Shown here one piece after another: positions 8,214 through 14,751 of a stretch of DNA of 53,932 nucleotides. The notes beneath the pieces are model-generated. The model made no database searches and was not told the DNA's origin. It was given only the letters and a program-made list of their open reading frames with translations. The first letter of the stretch is position 1; each line of letters opens with the position of its first letter. Source of the stretch: Actinoplanes siamensis (GTDB lineage: Bacteria; Actinomycetota; Actinomycetes; Mycobacteriales; Micromonosporaceae); the NCBI RefSeq assembly GCF_016862395.1, contig NZ_BOMW01000047.1:1-53932 (forward strand), read 5' to 3'. Made by a program: the position numbers and the translations under genes.

Positions 8214-9020
8214 GTGCCTGTTCTCGCCGATCTGCACGCGGTGACCTGGGAAGCCGGGCTCCTGGGGTTCGCTGCCGGCCTGCTGATCTCCGTGGTCACG
8301 GCGCCCGTCGGGGTTTCGGGGGCGGTGTTCCTGCTGCCGGTGCAGCTCAGCGTTCTTCACGTGCCCAGCCCGGCGGTCACGCCGACCAATCTGCTGTTCA
8401 ACGTTGTCGCCGGGCCGGGCGCTCTGCTGCGCTACCGCCGCAACGGTCAGCTCGGCGGCGCGTTGACCCGGCTGCTGTTGGCCGGCACGCTGCCCGGCGT
8501 TGTGCTGGGCGCGTTCATCCGGGTGTTCGCCATCCCGGGACCGAGGGTCTTCCGGCTGGTGGTCGCGGCGGTGTTGCTGCCGCTCGGGGTGTGGCTGTGT
8601 GTACGGGCGCTACGCGGGACCGTGGTGGACCGGCCGCCGCTGTCGCGGCACACGATCCTCGCGCTCGGAGTCCTGGTCGGCAGCGTCGGTGGGATCTACG
8701 GGATCGGTGGCGGCAGCATCCTCGGGCCGATCCTGGCCGGCAGGGGTGTTCCGATGACACAGGTCGCACCGGCGGCGCTGGCGTCGACCTTCGTCACCTC
8801 GATCGCCGGTGCGGCCACTTACGGGATGATTGCGCTGACCACCAGCGGGGACATCGCCCCACACTGGGCGCTCGGGTTGCTGTGCGGGCTCGGCGGGCTG
8901 ATCGGTGGCTACCTGGGCGCCCGCCTGCAACCGCGCCTGCCGGAACAGGCCCTTCGGATGCTGCTGGGCGTGCTGGCAACAGGCTTGGCGGTGCTGTACC
9001 TGGTCCAGACGCTGACCTGA
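8214..9020 (+). CDS. TauE/SafE-family sulfite/anion permease
   Basis: A 268-residue integral membrane protein with about eight hydrophobic segments and the two-fold TauE/SafE pattern: PTNLLFNVVAGPGALLRYRR in the first half, GIYGIGGGSILGP with ASTFVTSIAGAATY in the second. Family members export sulfite, sulfoacetate or other anions. It diverges from the ars operon across a shared regulatory gap, so export of an arsenic or sulfur species is possible but unproven. GTG 8214 is the first plausible start; no strong ribosome binding site is visible. Confidence 0.85.
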   Translation: MPVLADLHAVTWEAGLLGFAAGLLISVVTAPVGVSGAVFLLPVQLSVLHVPSPAVTPTNLLFNVVAGPGALLRYRRNGQLGGALTRLLLAGTLPGVVLGAFIRVFAIPGPRVFRLVVAAVLLPLGVWLCVRALRGTVVDRPPLSRHTILALGVLVGSVGGIYGIGGGSILGPILAGRGVPMTQVAPAALASTFVTSIAGAATYGMIALTTSGDIAPHWALGLLCGLGGLIGGYLGARLQPRLPEQALRMLLGVLATGLAVLYLVQTLT

Positions 9021-9075
9021 GCGCCCGGCATTCGGGCTTGCATCCGGTACCCACGTACAGGCTTACCGTCATCGC

Positions 9076-9408
9076 ATGACCATCGATGACCTGGCCTGGG
9101 CACCCGAGGCCTGCACCCTGCCGAGCGTCGACCGGCCGCTGCGGGTGGCCGAGTTCGACGACCTGTTCACCACGGCGCTGCGGCGTCAGCAGCGTCTGTC
9201 GGTGACCCGGTTGCGCTGGCACCTCGACCCGGCCGCCGAGGCCGTCGCCCGAGACCTGACCGCCCGGGAGACAGCGTGCTGCTCCTTCTTCTCGTTTTCT
9301 TTCGCTGCTGACGGTGGAACTCTGTGCCTGGACGTCGAGGTTCCGCCGGCGCACGCCGGGGCTCTCGAGGCTCTCGCCGTACGGGCTGCCGCCGGGATGC
9401 GGCAGTGA
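9076..9408 (+). CDS. Conserved hypothetical protein with a Cys pair, MerR-linked
   Basis: A 110-residue protein of no family I can name. It is mixed alpha/beta with TARETACCSFFSF (adjacent cysteines at about residues 68-69) and another Cys near 83. The Cys pair and its coupling to a metal-type MerR gene (4-nt GTGA overlap) suggest metal or metalloid binding (inference). The start is probably leaderless: TACCGT lies exactly 6 nt before ATG 9076. Confidence 0.65.
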   Translation: MTIDDLAWAPEACTLPSVDRPLRVAEFDDLFTTALRRQQRLSVTRLRWHLDPAAEAVARDLTARETACCSFFSFSFAADGGTLCLDVEVPPAHAGALEALAVRAAAGMRQ

Positions 9409-9845
9409 GCGGGTTGCGTAGCAGCCAGGTCGCCGCCGCGGCCGGCGTGAACTTGCAGACGCTGCGCTACTACGAGCGCCGCGGGCTGCTGGCCGAGCCG
9501 GATCGCACTCTCGGCGGGCATCGGCTGTATCCGGCCGAGACGGTCACCGTGCTGCGGGTCATCAAGGCGGCGCAGCGGCTCGGATTCACCCTCGACGAGG
9601 TTGCCGACCTGCTCGAAGCAGGCGGGCACCGCCACAGTTCCACGGACACCGGGCTACGTGCCCGGGCACAGGCCAAACTGGCCGAGGTGCAGCAGAAGAT
9701 CGACGACCTTCAGGTCATCGCCGGAACCCTGCGCGCCGCCGTCGACGCAGGCTGCGACGACCTGGTCGCCTGCGCCGGGCAGCCGTGCTGCCCGATCCCG
9801 TTCGCCACGATCGCCGTAGGAGCCCCCGATGCCGACCCTCGGTGA
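9405..9845 (+). CDS. MerR-family heavy-metal-responsive regulator
   Basis: A 146-residue MerR protein. The N-terminal winged helix (about residues 4-70) has LRYYERRGLLAEPDRT and GGHRLYP. A dimerisation helix spans about 82-115. The C-terminal metal loop has cysteines in GCDDLVACAGQPCCPIP, close to the Cys layout of mercury or thiophilic-metal MerRs. I chose GTG 9405, which overlaps the preceding stop, over an upstream in-frame ATG lying inside that gene. It likely activates the 9076-10095 operon in response to Hg(II) or a similar thiophilic ion; the ligand is inferred. Confidence 0.85.
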   Translation: MSGLRSSQVAAAAGVNLQTLRYYERRGLLAEPDRTLGGHRLYPAETVTVLRVIKAAQRLGFTLDEVADLLEAGGHRHSSTDTGLRARAQAKLAEVQQKIDDLQVIAGTLRAAVDAGCDDLVACAGQPCCPIPFATIAVGAPDADPR

Positions 9846-10095
9846 CCGCGTCCGCGGCCTGCTCCCATCAGGTTTGACCGGCCTTGCCGGGGCCGCCTGC
9901 GCCGCGTGCTGCCTGATGCCGGCACTGGTGGCCGCCGGCGTGCTTTCCGGTACGGGCTGGGCTGCCGCCGCGGCCTGGCTGCCCGGTATCGCCATCGGGC
10001 TCACCACCCTGGCCGCAGCCGCATGGTGGTGGACCAGCCGCCGGCGCCATCGCACCGGCTGCGCGGGCGGGACCTGCGCCTGCAGCACCTCGTGA
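9829..10095 (+). CDS. Small MerT/MerF-like Cys-rich membrane protein
   Basis: An 88-residue protein with two hydrophobic helices (about residues 15-40 and 43-67). The first holds the Cys triad in AACAACCLMPA and the tail ends GCAGGTCACS. Cysteines inside a helix plus a Cys-rich tail resemble small mercury-uptake proteins (MerT, MerF, MerE). It overlaps merR by 17 nt and has TAGGAG before its ATG. No mercuric reductase or lyase is present, so a complete mer pathway is absent. It could equally move another soft metal. Confidence 0.6.
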   Translation: MPTLGDRVRGLLPSGLTGLAGAACAACCLMPALVAAGVLSGTGWAAAAAWLPGIAIGLTTLAAAAWWWTSRRRHRTGCAGGTCACSTS

Positions 10096-10182
10096 TCGCC
10101 AGCTTCGGCGCCGCAGGGACGCGGTGCAGGGCGTGACCGTACTGCCGGCTCGCTGATCTGAGGCATGGCCAGGGACGGGCCC

Positions 10183-10404
10183 GCCGTGCCAGGCCTCGCG
10201 CCCTTCCTTGACCGCGACCACGGCGATGACCAGCGCGGCGGCCGGATCCGCCCACGACCAGCCGAACAGGCTGTTCAGTAGTAGGCCGGCGAGCAGGACG
10301 GCGGGCAGGTAGGTGCACAGCAGGGTCTGCTTCGAGTCGGCCACGGCGGTGCGGGAGCCGAGTTCCCGGCCGGCGTGACGCTGCGCGTAGGACAAACCTG
10401 TATA
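10183..10404 (-). pseudogene. C-terminal fragment of a cation-diffusion-facilitator transporter
   Basis: The minus strand reads about 70 residues very like the last membrane part of a CDF/CzcD-type cation transporter: ELGSRTAVADSKQTLLCTYL, then FGWSWADPAAALVIAVVAVKEGREAW. The frame has no matching N-terminus upstream and no proper end, so it is a remnant. It lies between the mer-like module and the next arsR. Unlisted flanks 10096-10182 and 10405-10433 show nothing more. Confidence 0.7.
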
Positions 10405-10433
10405 GATGGCGAAGGGGCCGCAGCGGATCCTGT

Positions 10434-10814
10434 TTATGCCTGCGTCGAGGCGGCTTCCATCGTGAGTAGTGTGGCGAGTTGGCGCATGATGCCGGGTCGG
10501 GCCCGGTAGTACACCCATGAGCCGCGCCGTTCGGCGTCGACCAGGCCGGCTTCGCGCAGTGTCTTCAGGTGATGCGAGATCGTCGGTCCGGACAGCTCGA
10601 ATGCCGGGGTCAGGTCGCACACGCAGGCTTCTCCGCCGGGCGCGGACGCGATCATCGACATCAGCTGCAGCCGGACCGGGTCTCCGAGCGCCTTGAACGC
10701 CGGCGCCAGCAGGGCGGCCGTGTCTGCGGGAACGCGCTGCTGTGCCAGGGGCGGGCAGCACGGCGTCTCGGCGTTGAGGTCGGTGAGGGTGAGCGACCCG
10801 GCTGATTTCGACAT
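10434..10814 (-). CDS. arsR: ArsR arsenite-responsive repressor (Cys-Cys type)
   Basis: A 126-residue ArsR/SmtB winged-helix repressor: ALGDPVRLQLMSMI, recognition helix SGPTISHHLKTLREAGL and wing RRGSWVYYRARP. It has a CC pair at residues 19-20 and CVC at 64-66. Corynebacterium glutamicum ArsR binds As(III) through an N-terminal Cys-Cys pair plus a Cys near the DNA-binding region, so this looks like that class. It diverges from a rightward gene set beginning at 10911; the 96-bp gap has a promoter and palindromes. It therefore probably represses both directions. Confidence 0.92.
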   Translation of the reverse strand: MSKSAGSLTLTDLNAETPCCPPLAQQRVPADTAALLAPAFKALGDPVRLQLMSMIASAPGGEACVCDLTPAFELSGPTISHHLKTLREAGLVDAERRGSWVYYRARPGIMRQLATLLTMEAASTQA

Positions 10815-10823
10815 GAGTCTAGG

Positions 10824-10879
10824 TTGACATCCATCTAAGCCGTGTGCAAAATCTCTGTTTCGAGAAACATCGAATTCGA
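10824..10879 (+). promoter_or_regulatory. Rightward promoter and palindromic operators between arsR and the Cys-rich operon
   Basis: TTGACA (10824-10829), 17 nt, then CAAAAT (10847-10852) reads as a sigma-70-like promoter. Just downstream lie TGTTTC-GA-GAAACA (10856-10869) and the perfect palindrome TCGAATTCGA (10870-10879), placed to block RNA polymerase. A GAGGGG ribosome site then precedes ATG 10911. Assigning these to the divergent ArsR is inference. Confidence 0.55.
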
Positions 10880-10910
10880 CAGGTGTCGAGACGAGTTTGA
10901 GGGGTTCACC

Positions 10911-11057
10911 ATGTTCCGTTTCACCCGCCGTGCCCGCGTCACCGAGAGTGTCCGCTTCTGCGACGGCTGCGCCGAAGTCGCCACCGCCGCCCAGCGCGCC
11001 GAGCGCCACTACGAACGCGCCCATGCCCGGTGGCAGCCGCTCGGCCTGCCCCGCTGA
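10911..11057 (+). CDS. Small CxxC protein downstream of the ArsR promoter
   Basis: A 48-residue basic protein with one zinc-knuckle-like motif FCDGCAEV at about residues 18-25 and a helical basic tail. ATG 10911 was chosen because GAGGGG sits 7-12 nt upstream. It is first in the rightward transcript and ends 34 nt before the Cys-Cys-Gly repeat protein. Function unknown; the single CxxC could bind zinc or arsenite in a dimer. Confidence 0.65.
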   Translation: MFRFTRRARVTESVRFCDGCAEVATAAQRAERHYERAHARWQPLGLPR

Positions 11058-11091
11058 CCAACCAGCCCCGCAACCACGAAGGAGCCCGACG

Positions 11092-11343
11092 ATGAGCGAC
11101 ACCACCAGCACGACCCCGGCCACGGGCGGCTTCACCGGTGACCCTGCCGCCGCCCTCACCGTGGCCGGTACCGGCGGCTGCTGCGGCAACCCGCCCCAGG
11201 GCAGCCTCACCCTTCCCGCCCCGGACGCCGAGACCAGCGCCCCGTGCTGCGGCAGCACCGCCGAAGCCCAGCAGGCAGGCTCCTGCTGCGGCACGGCCGC
11301 CAAGCAGGAAGCAGTCGCCTCCGGACAAGGCTGCTGCGGATGA
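11092..11343 (+). CDS. Cys-Cys-Gly repeat protein, putative metalloid-binding
   Basis: An 83-residue, low-complexity Ala/Gly/Thr-rich protein with four Cys-Cys-Gly motifs (GGCCGN, APCCGS, GSCCGT, GQGCCG at the very C-terminus) spaced about 14-23 residues apart, and no other cysteines. Vicinal dithiols are classic trivalent-arsenic ligands. The same CCG motif ends the flavoprotein at 13334-14746. It overlaps the next gene by 4 nt (ATGA) and starts 12 nt after a GAAGGAG-like site. I know no named family; a metallothionein-like buffer or chaperone for As(III) or an organoarsenical is inferred. Confidence 0.75.
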   Translation: MSDTTSTTPATGGFTGDPAAALTVAGTGGCCGNPPQGSLTLPAPDAETSAPCCGSTAEAQQAGSCCGTAAKQEAVASGQGCCG

Positions 11344-12416
11344 CCAGCCCGCCGATCCAGGCCGGCCCGCTGGCCGGCCTGGACGCCCTGCTCGAGCGAG
11401 TCTCGGGCGAGCGAATGGCGGCCACGGTGACTGCCCTGGCCGGCAAGGCGTTCACCGGCCGCCGCGTCGGCAGCCCCGGCGGCGCGGCCGCCCGCGCCTG
11501 GCTCACGGAACTGCTGACCGCGACCGGAGCCACGGTCACCCAGAAGGGGTTCACCGTCGGCAACGTGCCGCAGGTTTACGCGCCGCCGACGCCGTTGTGG
11601 CAGCACGACGGACAGACGGTGCCGCTGGTGTTCGGCCGCGACATCGCCGTGCATCTCGCCTCCGCCGATCATGCCCGGCCGCTGCGGGCTCCGCTCGCGG
11701 TCGCCGGTTACGGCGACCCGGCCGGCCGGTGGCTGCTCGTCGCGCCCGGCACCAGCCTGTTCGATGCCTACGGTCACGCCGACGGTGCGGCCGGGCTGCT
11801 GCTGGCCCGCGGCGTGGACGCCGACGGCTGGCACTACACGATGCTGGCCGGCCCCGATCCGGGCCCGCTGCCGGTGCTGTCCATGGAGACCGGCCTGCAT
11901 CAGCGGATGACCGCCGCCGCGCGCCGCGCCGACCACGACGAGTTGCTAACCGCGGCCGCCCCGATCCGCCGCACCGAGGTCACCGCCACCAACCTGCATG
12001 CCCGCTACCGGCAGGCTTCGCCCGACGGACTGAACCTGCTGCTCACCGCCCACTACGACGGCGTCGGCGACCATCCCGGGCTGCGTCAACCGGCGGCGGC
12101 GGACAACGGCAGCGGCGTCGCCGTCGTCTGCGAAGCCGCCCGGCTGCTCGCCCCGGTCCTGCCGGAAGGCGTCGGGCTGCAGGTGGCGCTGCTGGCCGCC
12201 GGGCCGGTCGCCTCCGACAACCGCCGCTACGCCGCCGCCGGACTGGCTGCCGTCGGGATCGGCGCCGGCATGGCCGGCTACCACAGCCCGGCCGACACTA
12301 CCGACCGCGTCGAAACCGCCACCCTGACCGCGATAGCCCGGCTGGTCGTGGCGACCGCCTGGCTCGCCGCCACCGCACCGGCTACGCTTTTATCGTCGAT
12401 CGGCGATAAACGATGA
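11340..12416 (+). CDS. M28-like peptidase-fold protein, possibly non-catalytic
   Basis: A 358-residue protein with an M28 (aminopeptidase Y-like) core. LTAHYDGVGD gives the His-x-Asp zinc ligands, ADNGSGVAVVCEAARLL the bridging Asp, and GYHSPADTTDRVE the late His. Where active M28 enzymes have the Glu-Glu pair after the next strand, this protein reads ALLAAGPVASDNRR, so the general base and one ligand appear missing. It is coupled to the CCG protein by a 4-nt overlap. It may process or bind an amino-acid-like arsenical (inference). Its 3' end contains the operator of the next arsR. Confidence 0.75.
   Translation: MTSPPIQAGPLAGLDALLERVSGERMAATVTALAGKAFTGRRVGSPGGAAARAWLTELLTATGATVTQKGFTVGNVPQVYAPPTPLWQHDGQTVPLVFGRDIAVHLASADHARPLRAPLAVAGYGDPAGRWLLVAPGTSLFDAYGHADGAAGLLLARGVDADGWHYTMLAGPDPGPLPVLSMETGLHQRMTAAARRADHDELLTAAAPIRRTEVTATNLHARYRQASPDGLNLLLTAHYDGVGDHPGLRQPAAADNGSGVAVVCEAARLLAPVLPEGVGLQVALLAAGPVASDNRRYAAAGLAAVGIGAGMAGYHSPADTTDRVETATLTAIARLVVATAWLAATAPATLLSSIGDKR
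12389..12410. promoter_or_regulatory. Perfect ArsR-type operator inside the end of the M28-like gene
   Basis: TTTATCG and CGATAAA are perfect 7-bp arms with an 8-nt spacer (TCGATCGG), ending 21 nt before the ArsR start at 12432. The site is AT-rich against its surroundings and is a likely autoregulatory operator for the arsR/arsN part of the cluster. Confidence 0.65.
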
Positions 12417-12431
12417 TGAGTGTGATGGCGG

Positions 12432-12761
12432 ATGGCCGAACTCCTCGATCGCGACGTGGCGCAGCAGTACGCCTCCTGGTTCCGTGCCCTGGCCGACCCG
12501 TCCCGGGTGCAGATCGTCGAGTACCTGGCCCGCCAGAACCGGCCGATGCCGGTGGGCGAGATCGTCGCCGCGGTCGGACTGGCCCAATCCACCGTCTCGC
12601 AGCACCTGAAGATCCTCACCGAGGTCCGGTTCGTGCTCGTGGAGCCGGTCGGCAACGCCCGCTACTACCGGATCAACACCCGCTGCATCGACTGCTTCCC
12701 GTCCGCCGCCGACGTCGTGATGGGCAGACCCGCCCCGCGGGCGACCGGAGGCTGCGAATGA
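12432..12761 (+). CDS. arsR: ArsR-family regulator with C-terminal CxxC
   Basis: A 109-residue ArsR/SmtB winged-helix protein: ALADPSRVQIVEYL, recognition helix AQSTVSQHLKILTE, wing GNARYYRIN. Its cysteines are all near the end (Cys85, Cys88 in RCIDCFP, and Cys108), unlike the CVC type at 10434. This suggests a different sensing site, perhaps for an organic or methylated arsenical (inference). It overlaps the acetyltransferase by 4 nt, and a perfect palindrome lies just upstream. Confidence 0.9.
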   Translation: MAELLDRDVAQQYASWFRALADPSRVQIVEYLARQNRPMPVGEIVAAVGLAQSTVSQHLKILTEVRFVLVEPVGNARYYRINTRCIDCFPSAADVVMGRPAPRATGGCE

Positions 12762-13261
12762 ACCCCGTGACCGTACGACCGATGCGAGCCGGCGACGCCA
12801 AAGCCGTTCTGGCGATCTTCCAGGCCGGCATCGACAGCGGCAACGCCAGCTTCGAACCCGCTGCACCACAATGGGAGGCCTTCGACGCGGCGAAGCTATC
12901 CGACCACCGGTTCGTCGCCGTCGACGACACGGACACGGTGCTTGGCTGGGTCGCCGTCTCACCGGTCTCCGCTCGCGCCGTCTATGCCGGCGTCGTCGAG
13001 CACTCCGTCTACGTCGACCCTGCCACGCAGGGCCTCGGCGTCGGACGGGCCCTGCTCCGGGCGCTGATCGCCTCGACGGAGTCGGCCGGGATCTGGACGA
13101 TCCAATCCGGAGTTTTCCCCGAGAACACCGCCAGCCTCAACCTCCACACCACCTGCGGATTCCGCGTCGTCGGCATCCGCGAACGCATCGGCCGGCACGC
13201 CGCGCAAGGCAACCGCTGGCGCGACGTCGTCTTCATCGAACGCCGCAGCCCACACCTCTGA
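12758..13261 (+). CDS. arsN: GNAT acetyltransferase, ArsN / phosphinothricin-acetyltransferase type
   Basis: A 167-residue GNAT enzyme of the PAT/Bar group: IRxMxxxDAxAVxxIFQAGIDSGNASFE-type N-terminus, HSVYVDPATQGLGVGRALL acetyl-CoA loop, and FPENTASLNLHTTCGFRVVG. ArsN-type members N-acetylate arsinothricin or phosphinothricin, giving resistance. Location between an arsR, a flavoprotein and an MFS permease in an ars island supports ArsN rather than a general acetyltransferase. ATG 12758 overlaps the arsR stop (ATGA). Substrate is inferred from family and context. Confidence 0.85.
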   Translation: MNPVTVRPMRAGDAKAVLAIFQAGIDSGNASFEPAAPQWEAFDAAKLSDHRFVAVDDTDTVLGWVAVSPVSARAVYAGVVEHSVYVDPATQGLGVGRALLRALIASTESAGIWTIQSGVFPENTASLNLHTTCGFRVVGIRERIGRHAAQGNRWRDVVFIERRSPHL

Positions 13262-13333
13262 CCACCCCTGACCGGCCACGAAGCCGGCACCGCACACGGT
13301 CACCGTGACCACATTTCAGCAAGGAGTTCTCCC

Positions 13334-14746
13334 GTGACCAGCAACTTCCCCGAACTGCCCGTCGTGGTCATCGGCGCCGGACCCGTCGGCCTAGCCGCCG
13401 CCGCCCAGCTCACCGAACGCGGCCTGCCGTTCCTCGTCCTGGAATCAGGCGACAACCCGGCCGCCGCGGTACGAGCGTGGGGGCACGTGCGGCTGTTCTC
13501 CCCATGGCGGTACAACATCGACGCGGCCGCCGCCCGGCTGCTGGCCGCCGCCGGGTGGGTGCGGCCCGACGACGACTGGCTGCCCACCGGCGCCGAGCTC
13601 GCCGCCGACTATCTCCAGCCGCTCGCCGACCTGCCCACCCTGAAGCCGCACGTCCGCTACGAATCACGGGTCGTGGCGGTGACGCGGCTCGGTCTGGACC
13701 GGGTCCGCAGCGCCGGCCGGGAGCAGACCCCGTTCCTGGTGCGCCTTGCCGATGGCCAGGACGTCCTCGCCCAGGCCGTGATCGACGCCTCTGGCACCTG
13801 GAGCACCCCGAATGTGCTCGGCGCCTCCGGCATCCCCGCGCACGGCGAGACCGCGGCAGCCCGGTTCCTCGAGTCCGCCCTTCCGGACGTCCTGGCCGGC
13901 GACCGGGACCGCTTCGCCGCGCGTCACACGCTGGTTGTCGGCGCCGGTCACTCCGCCGCAAACACCCTTCTCGCGCTAGCCGAACTCGCTGAGCAAGCGC
14001 CCGGCACCACCGTGACGTGGGCGATCCGCGCGAGCGGCCCGGCCCGCACGTACGGCGGTGAGGCGGCCGACGCCCTGCCCGCCCGTGGTGCGCTCGGTTC
14101 CCGGCTGCGCGAGCACGTCGAGAACGGCACCATCACGCTGCTGTCCGGCTTCTCCGTCCAGACCGTCACCACGAGCGGGGACACCGTGACGGTCTCCGAC
14201 GGCGAACGCTCCGTCACCGCCGACCGGATCGTGTCGGCGACCGGCTTCCGCCCGGACCACACGATCACCGGAGAGTTGCGGCTCGACCTGGACCCGGTCC
14301 TCGGCTCCACCCGGGCCCTGGCCCCGCTGATCGACCCGAACGAGCACTCCTGCGGCACCGTCCCGCCGCACGGCGCCGACGAACTGGGCCACCCCGAGCC
14401 GGGCTACTACGCGATCGGCGTCAAGAGCTACGGGCGGGCGCCGACGTTCCTGCTGGCCACCGGCTACGAACAGGCCCGCTCCGTCGTCGCGGCTCTGGCC
14501 GGCGACTGGGAGGCCGCCCGGGACGTGCAGTTGGACCTGCCCGAGACCGGCGTCTGCAGCACCGACCTGCTTGACGCGCAGGAGACCGCCACGGCAGGCG
14601 GCTGCTGCGGCACCCCCGCCGCCGTTGCGGAACCGCCCGGGCGCGGGCTCGCCACCGGCATCTCCGGCGGCCTGCTCACCGCACCGCTGAACCTGATCAC
14701 CCTCGAGCAGGAGCCGGCCGAGGGACAGCCCGGCTCCTGCTGCTGA
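13334..14746 (+). CDS. FAD/NAD(P)-binding oxidoreductase with Cys-Cys tail (ArsO-like)
   Basis: A 470-residue flavoprotein. The FAD site GAGPVGLAAAAQL is at about residues 12-24, the NADPH site VVGAGHSAANTLLAL near 200, and SATGFRPDH near 297, as in flavin monooxygenases/thioredoxin-reductase-like enzymes. The C-terminal 45 residues carry GGCCGTP and the terminal PGSCC, the same vicinal-Cys motif as the protein at 11092-11343. That tail probably hands on or receives a trivalent arsenical or acts as a redox dithiol (inference). GTG 13334 is preceded by AAGGAG. It is 5 nt from the MFS gene. Confidence 0.82.
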   Translation: MTSNFPELPVVVIGAGPVGLAAAAQLTERGLPFLVLESGDNPAAAVRAWGHVRLFSPWRYNIDAAAARLLAAAGWVRPDDDWLPTGAELAADYLQPLADLPTLKPHVRYESRVVAVTRLGLDRVRSAGREQTPFLVRLADGQDVLAQAVIDASGTWSTPNVLGASGIPAHGETAAARFLESALPDVLAGDRDRFAARHTLVVGAGHSAANTLLALAELAEQAPGTTVTWAIRASGPARTYGGEAADALPARGALGSRLREHVENGTITLLSGFSVQTVTTSGDTVTVSDGERSVTADRIVSATGFRPDHTITGELRLDLDPVLGSTRALAPLIDPNEHSCGTVPPHGADELGHPEPGYYAIGVKSYGRAPTFLLATGYEQARSVVAALAGDWEAARDVQLDLPETGVCSTDLLDAQETATAGGCCGTPAAVAEPPGRGLATGISGGLLTAPLNLITLEQEPAEGQPGSCC

Positions 14747-14751
14747 CCCCG

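Noticed and set aside
10434..11936. 500-codon extension of arsR on the minus strand
   Set aside because: The upstream part is antisense to the CCG and M28-like genes; ArsR homology begins at ATG 10814.
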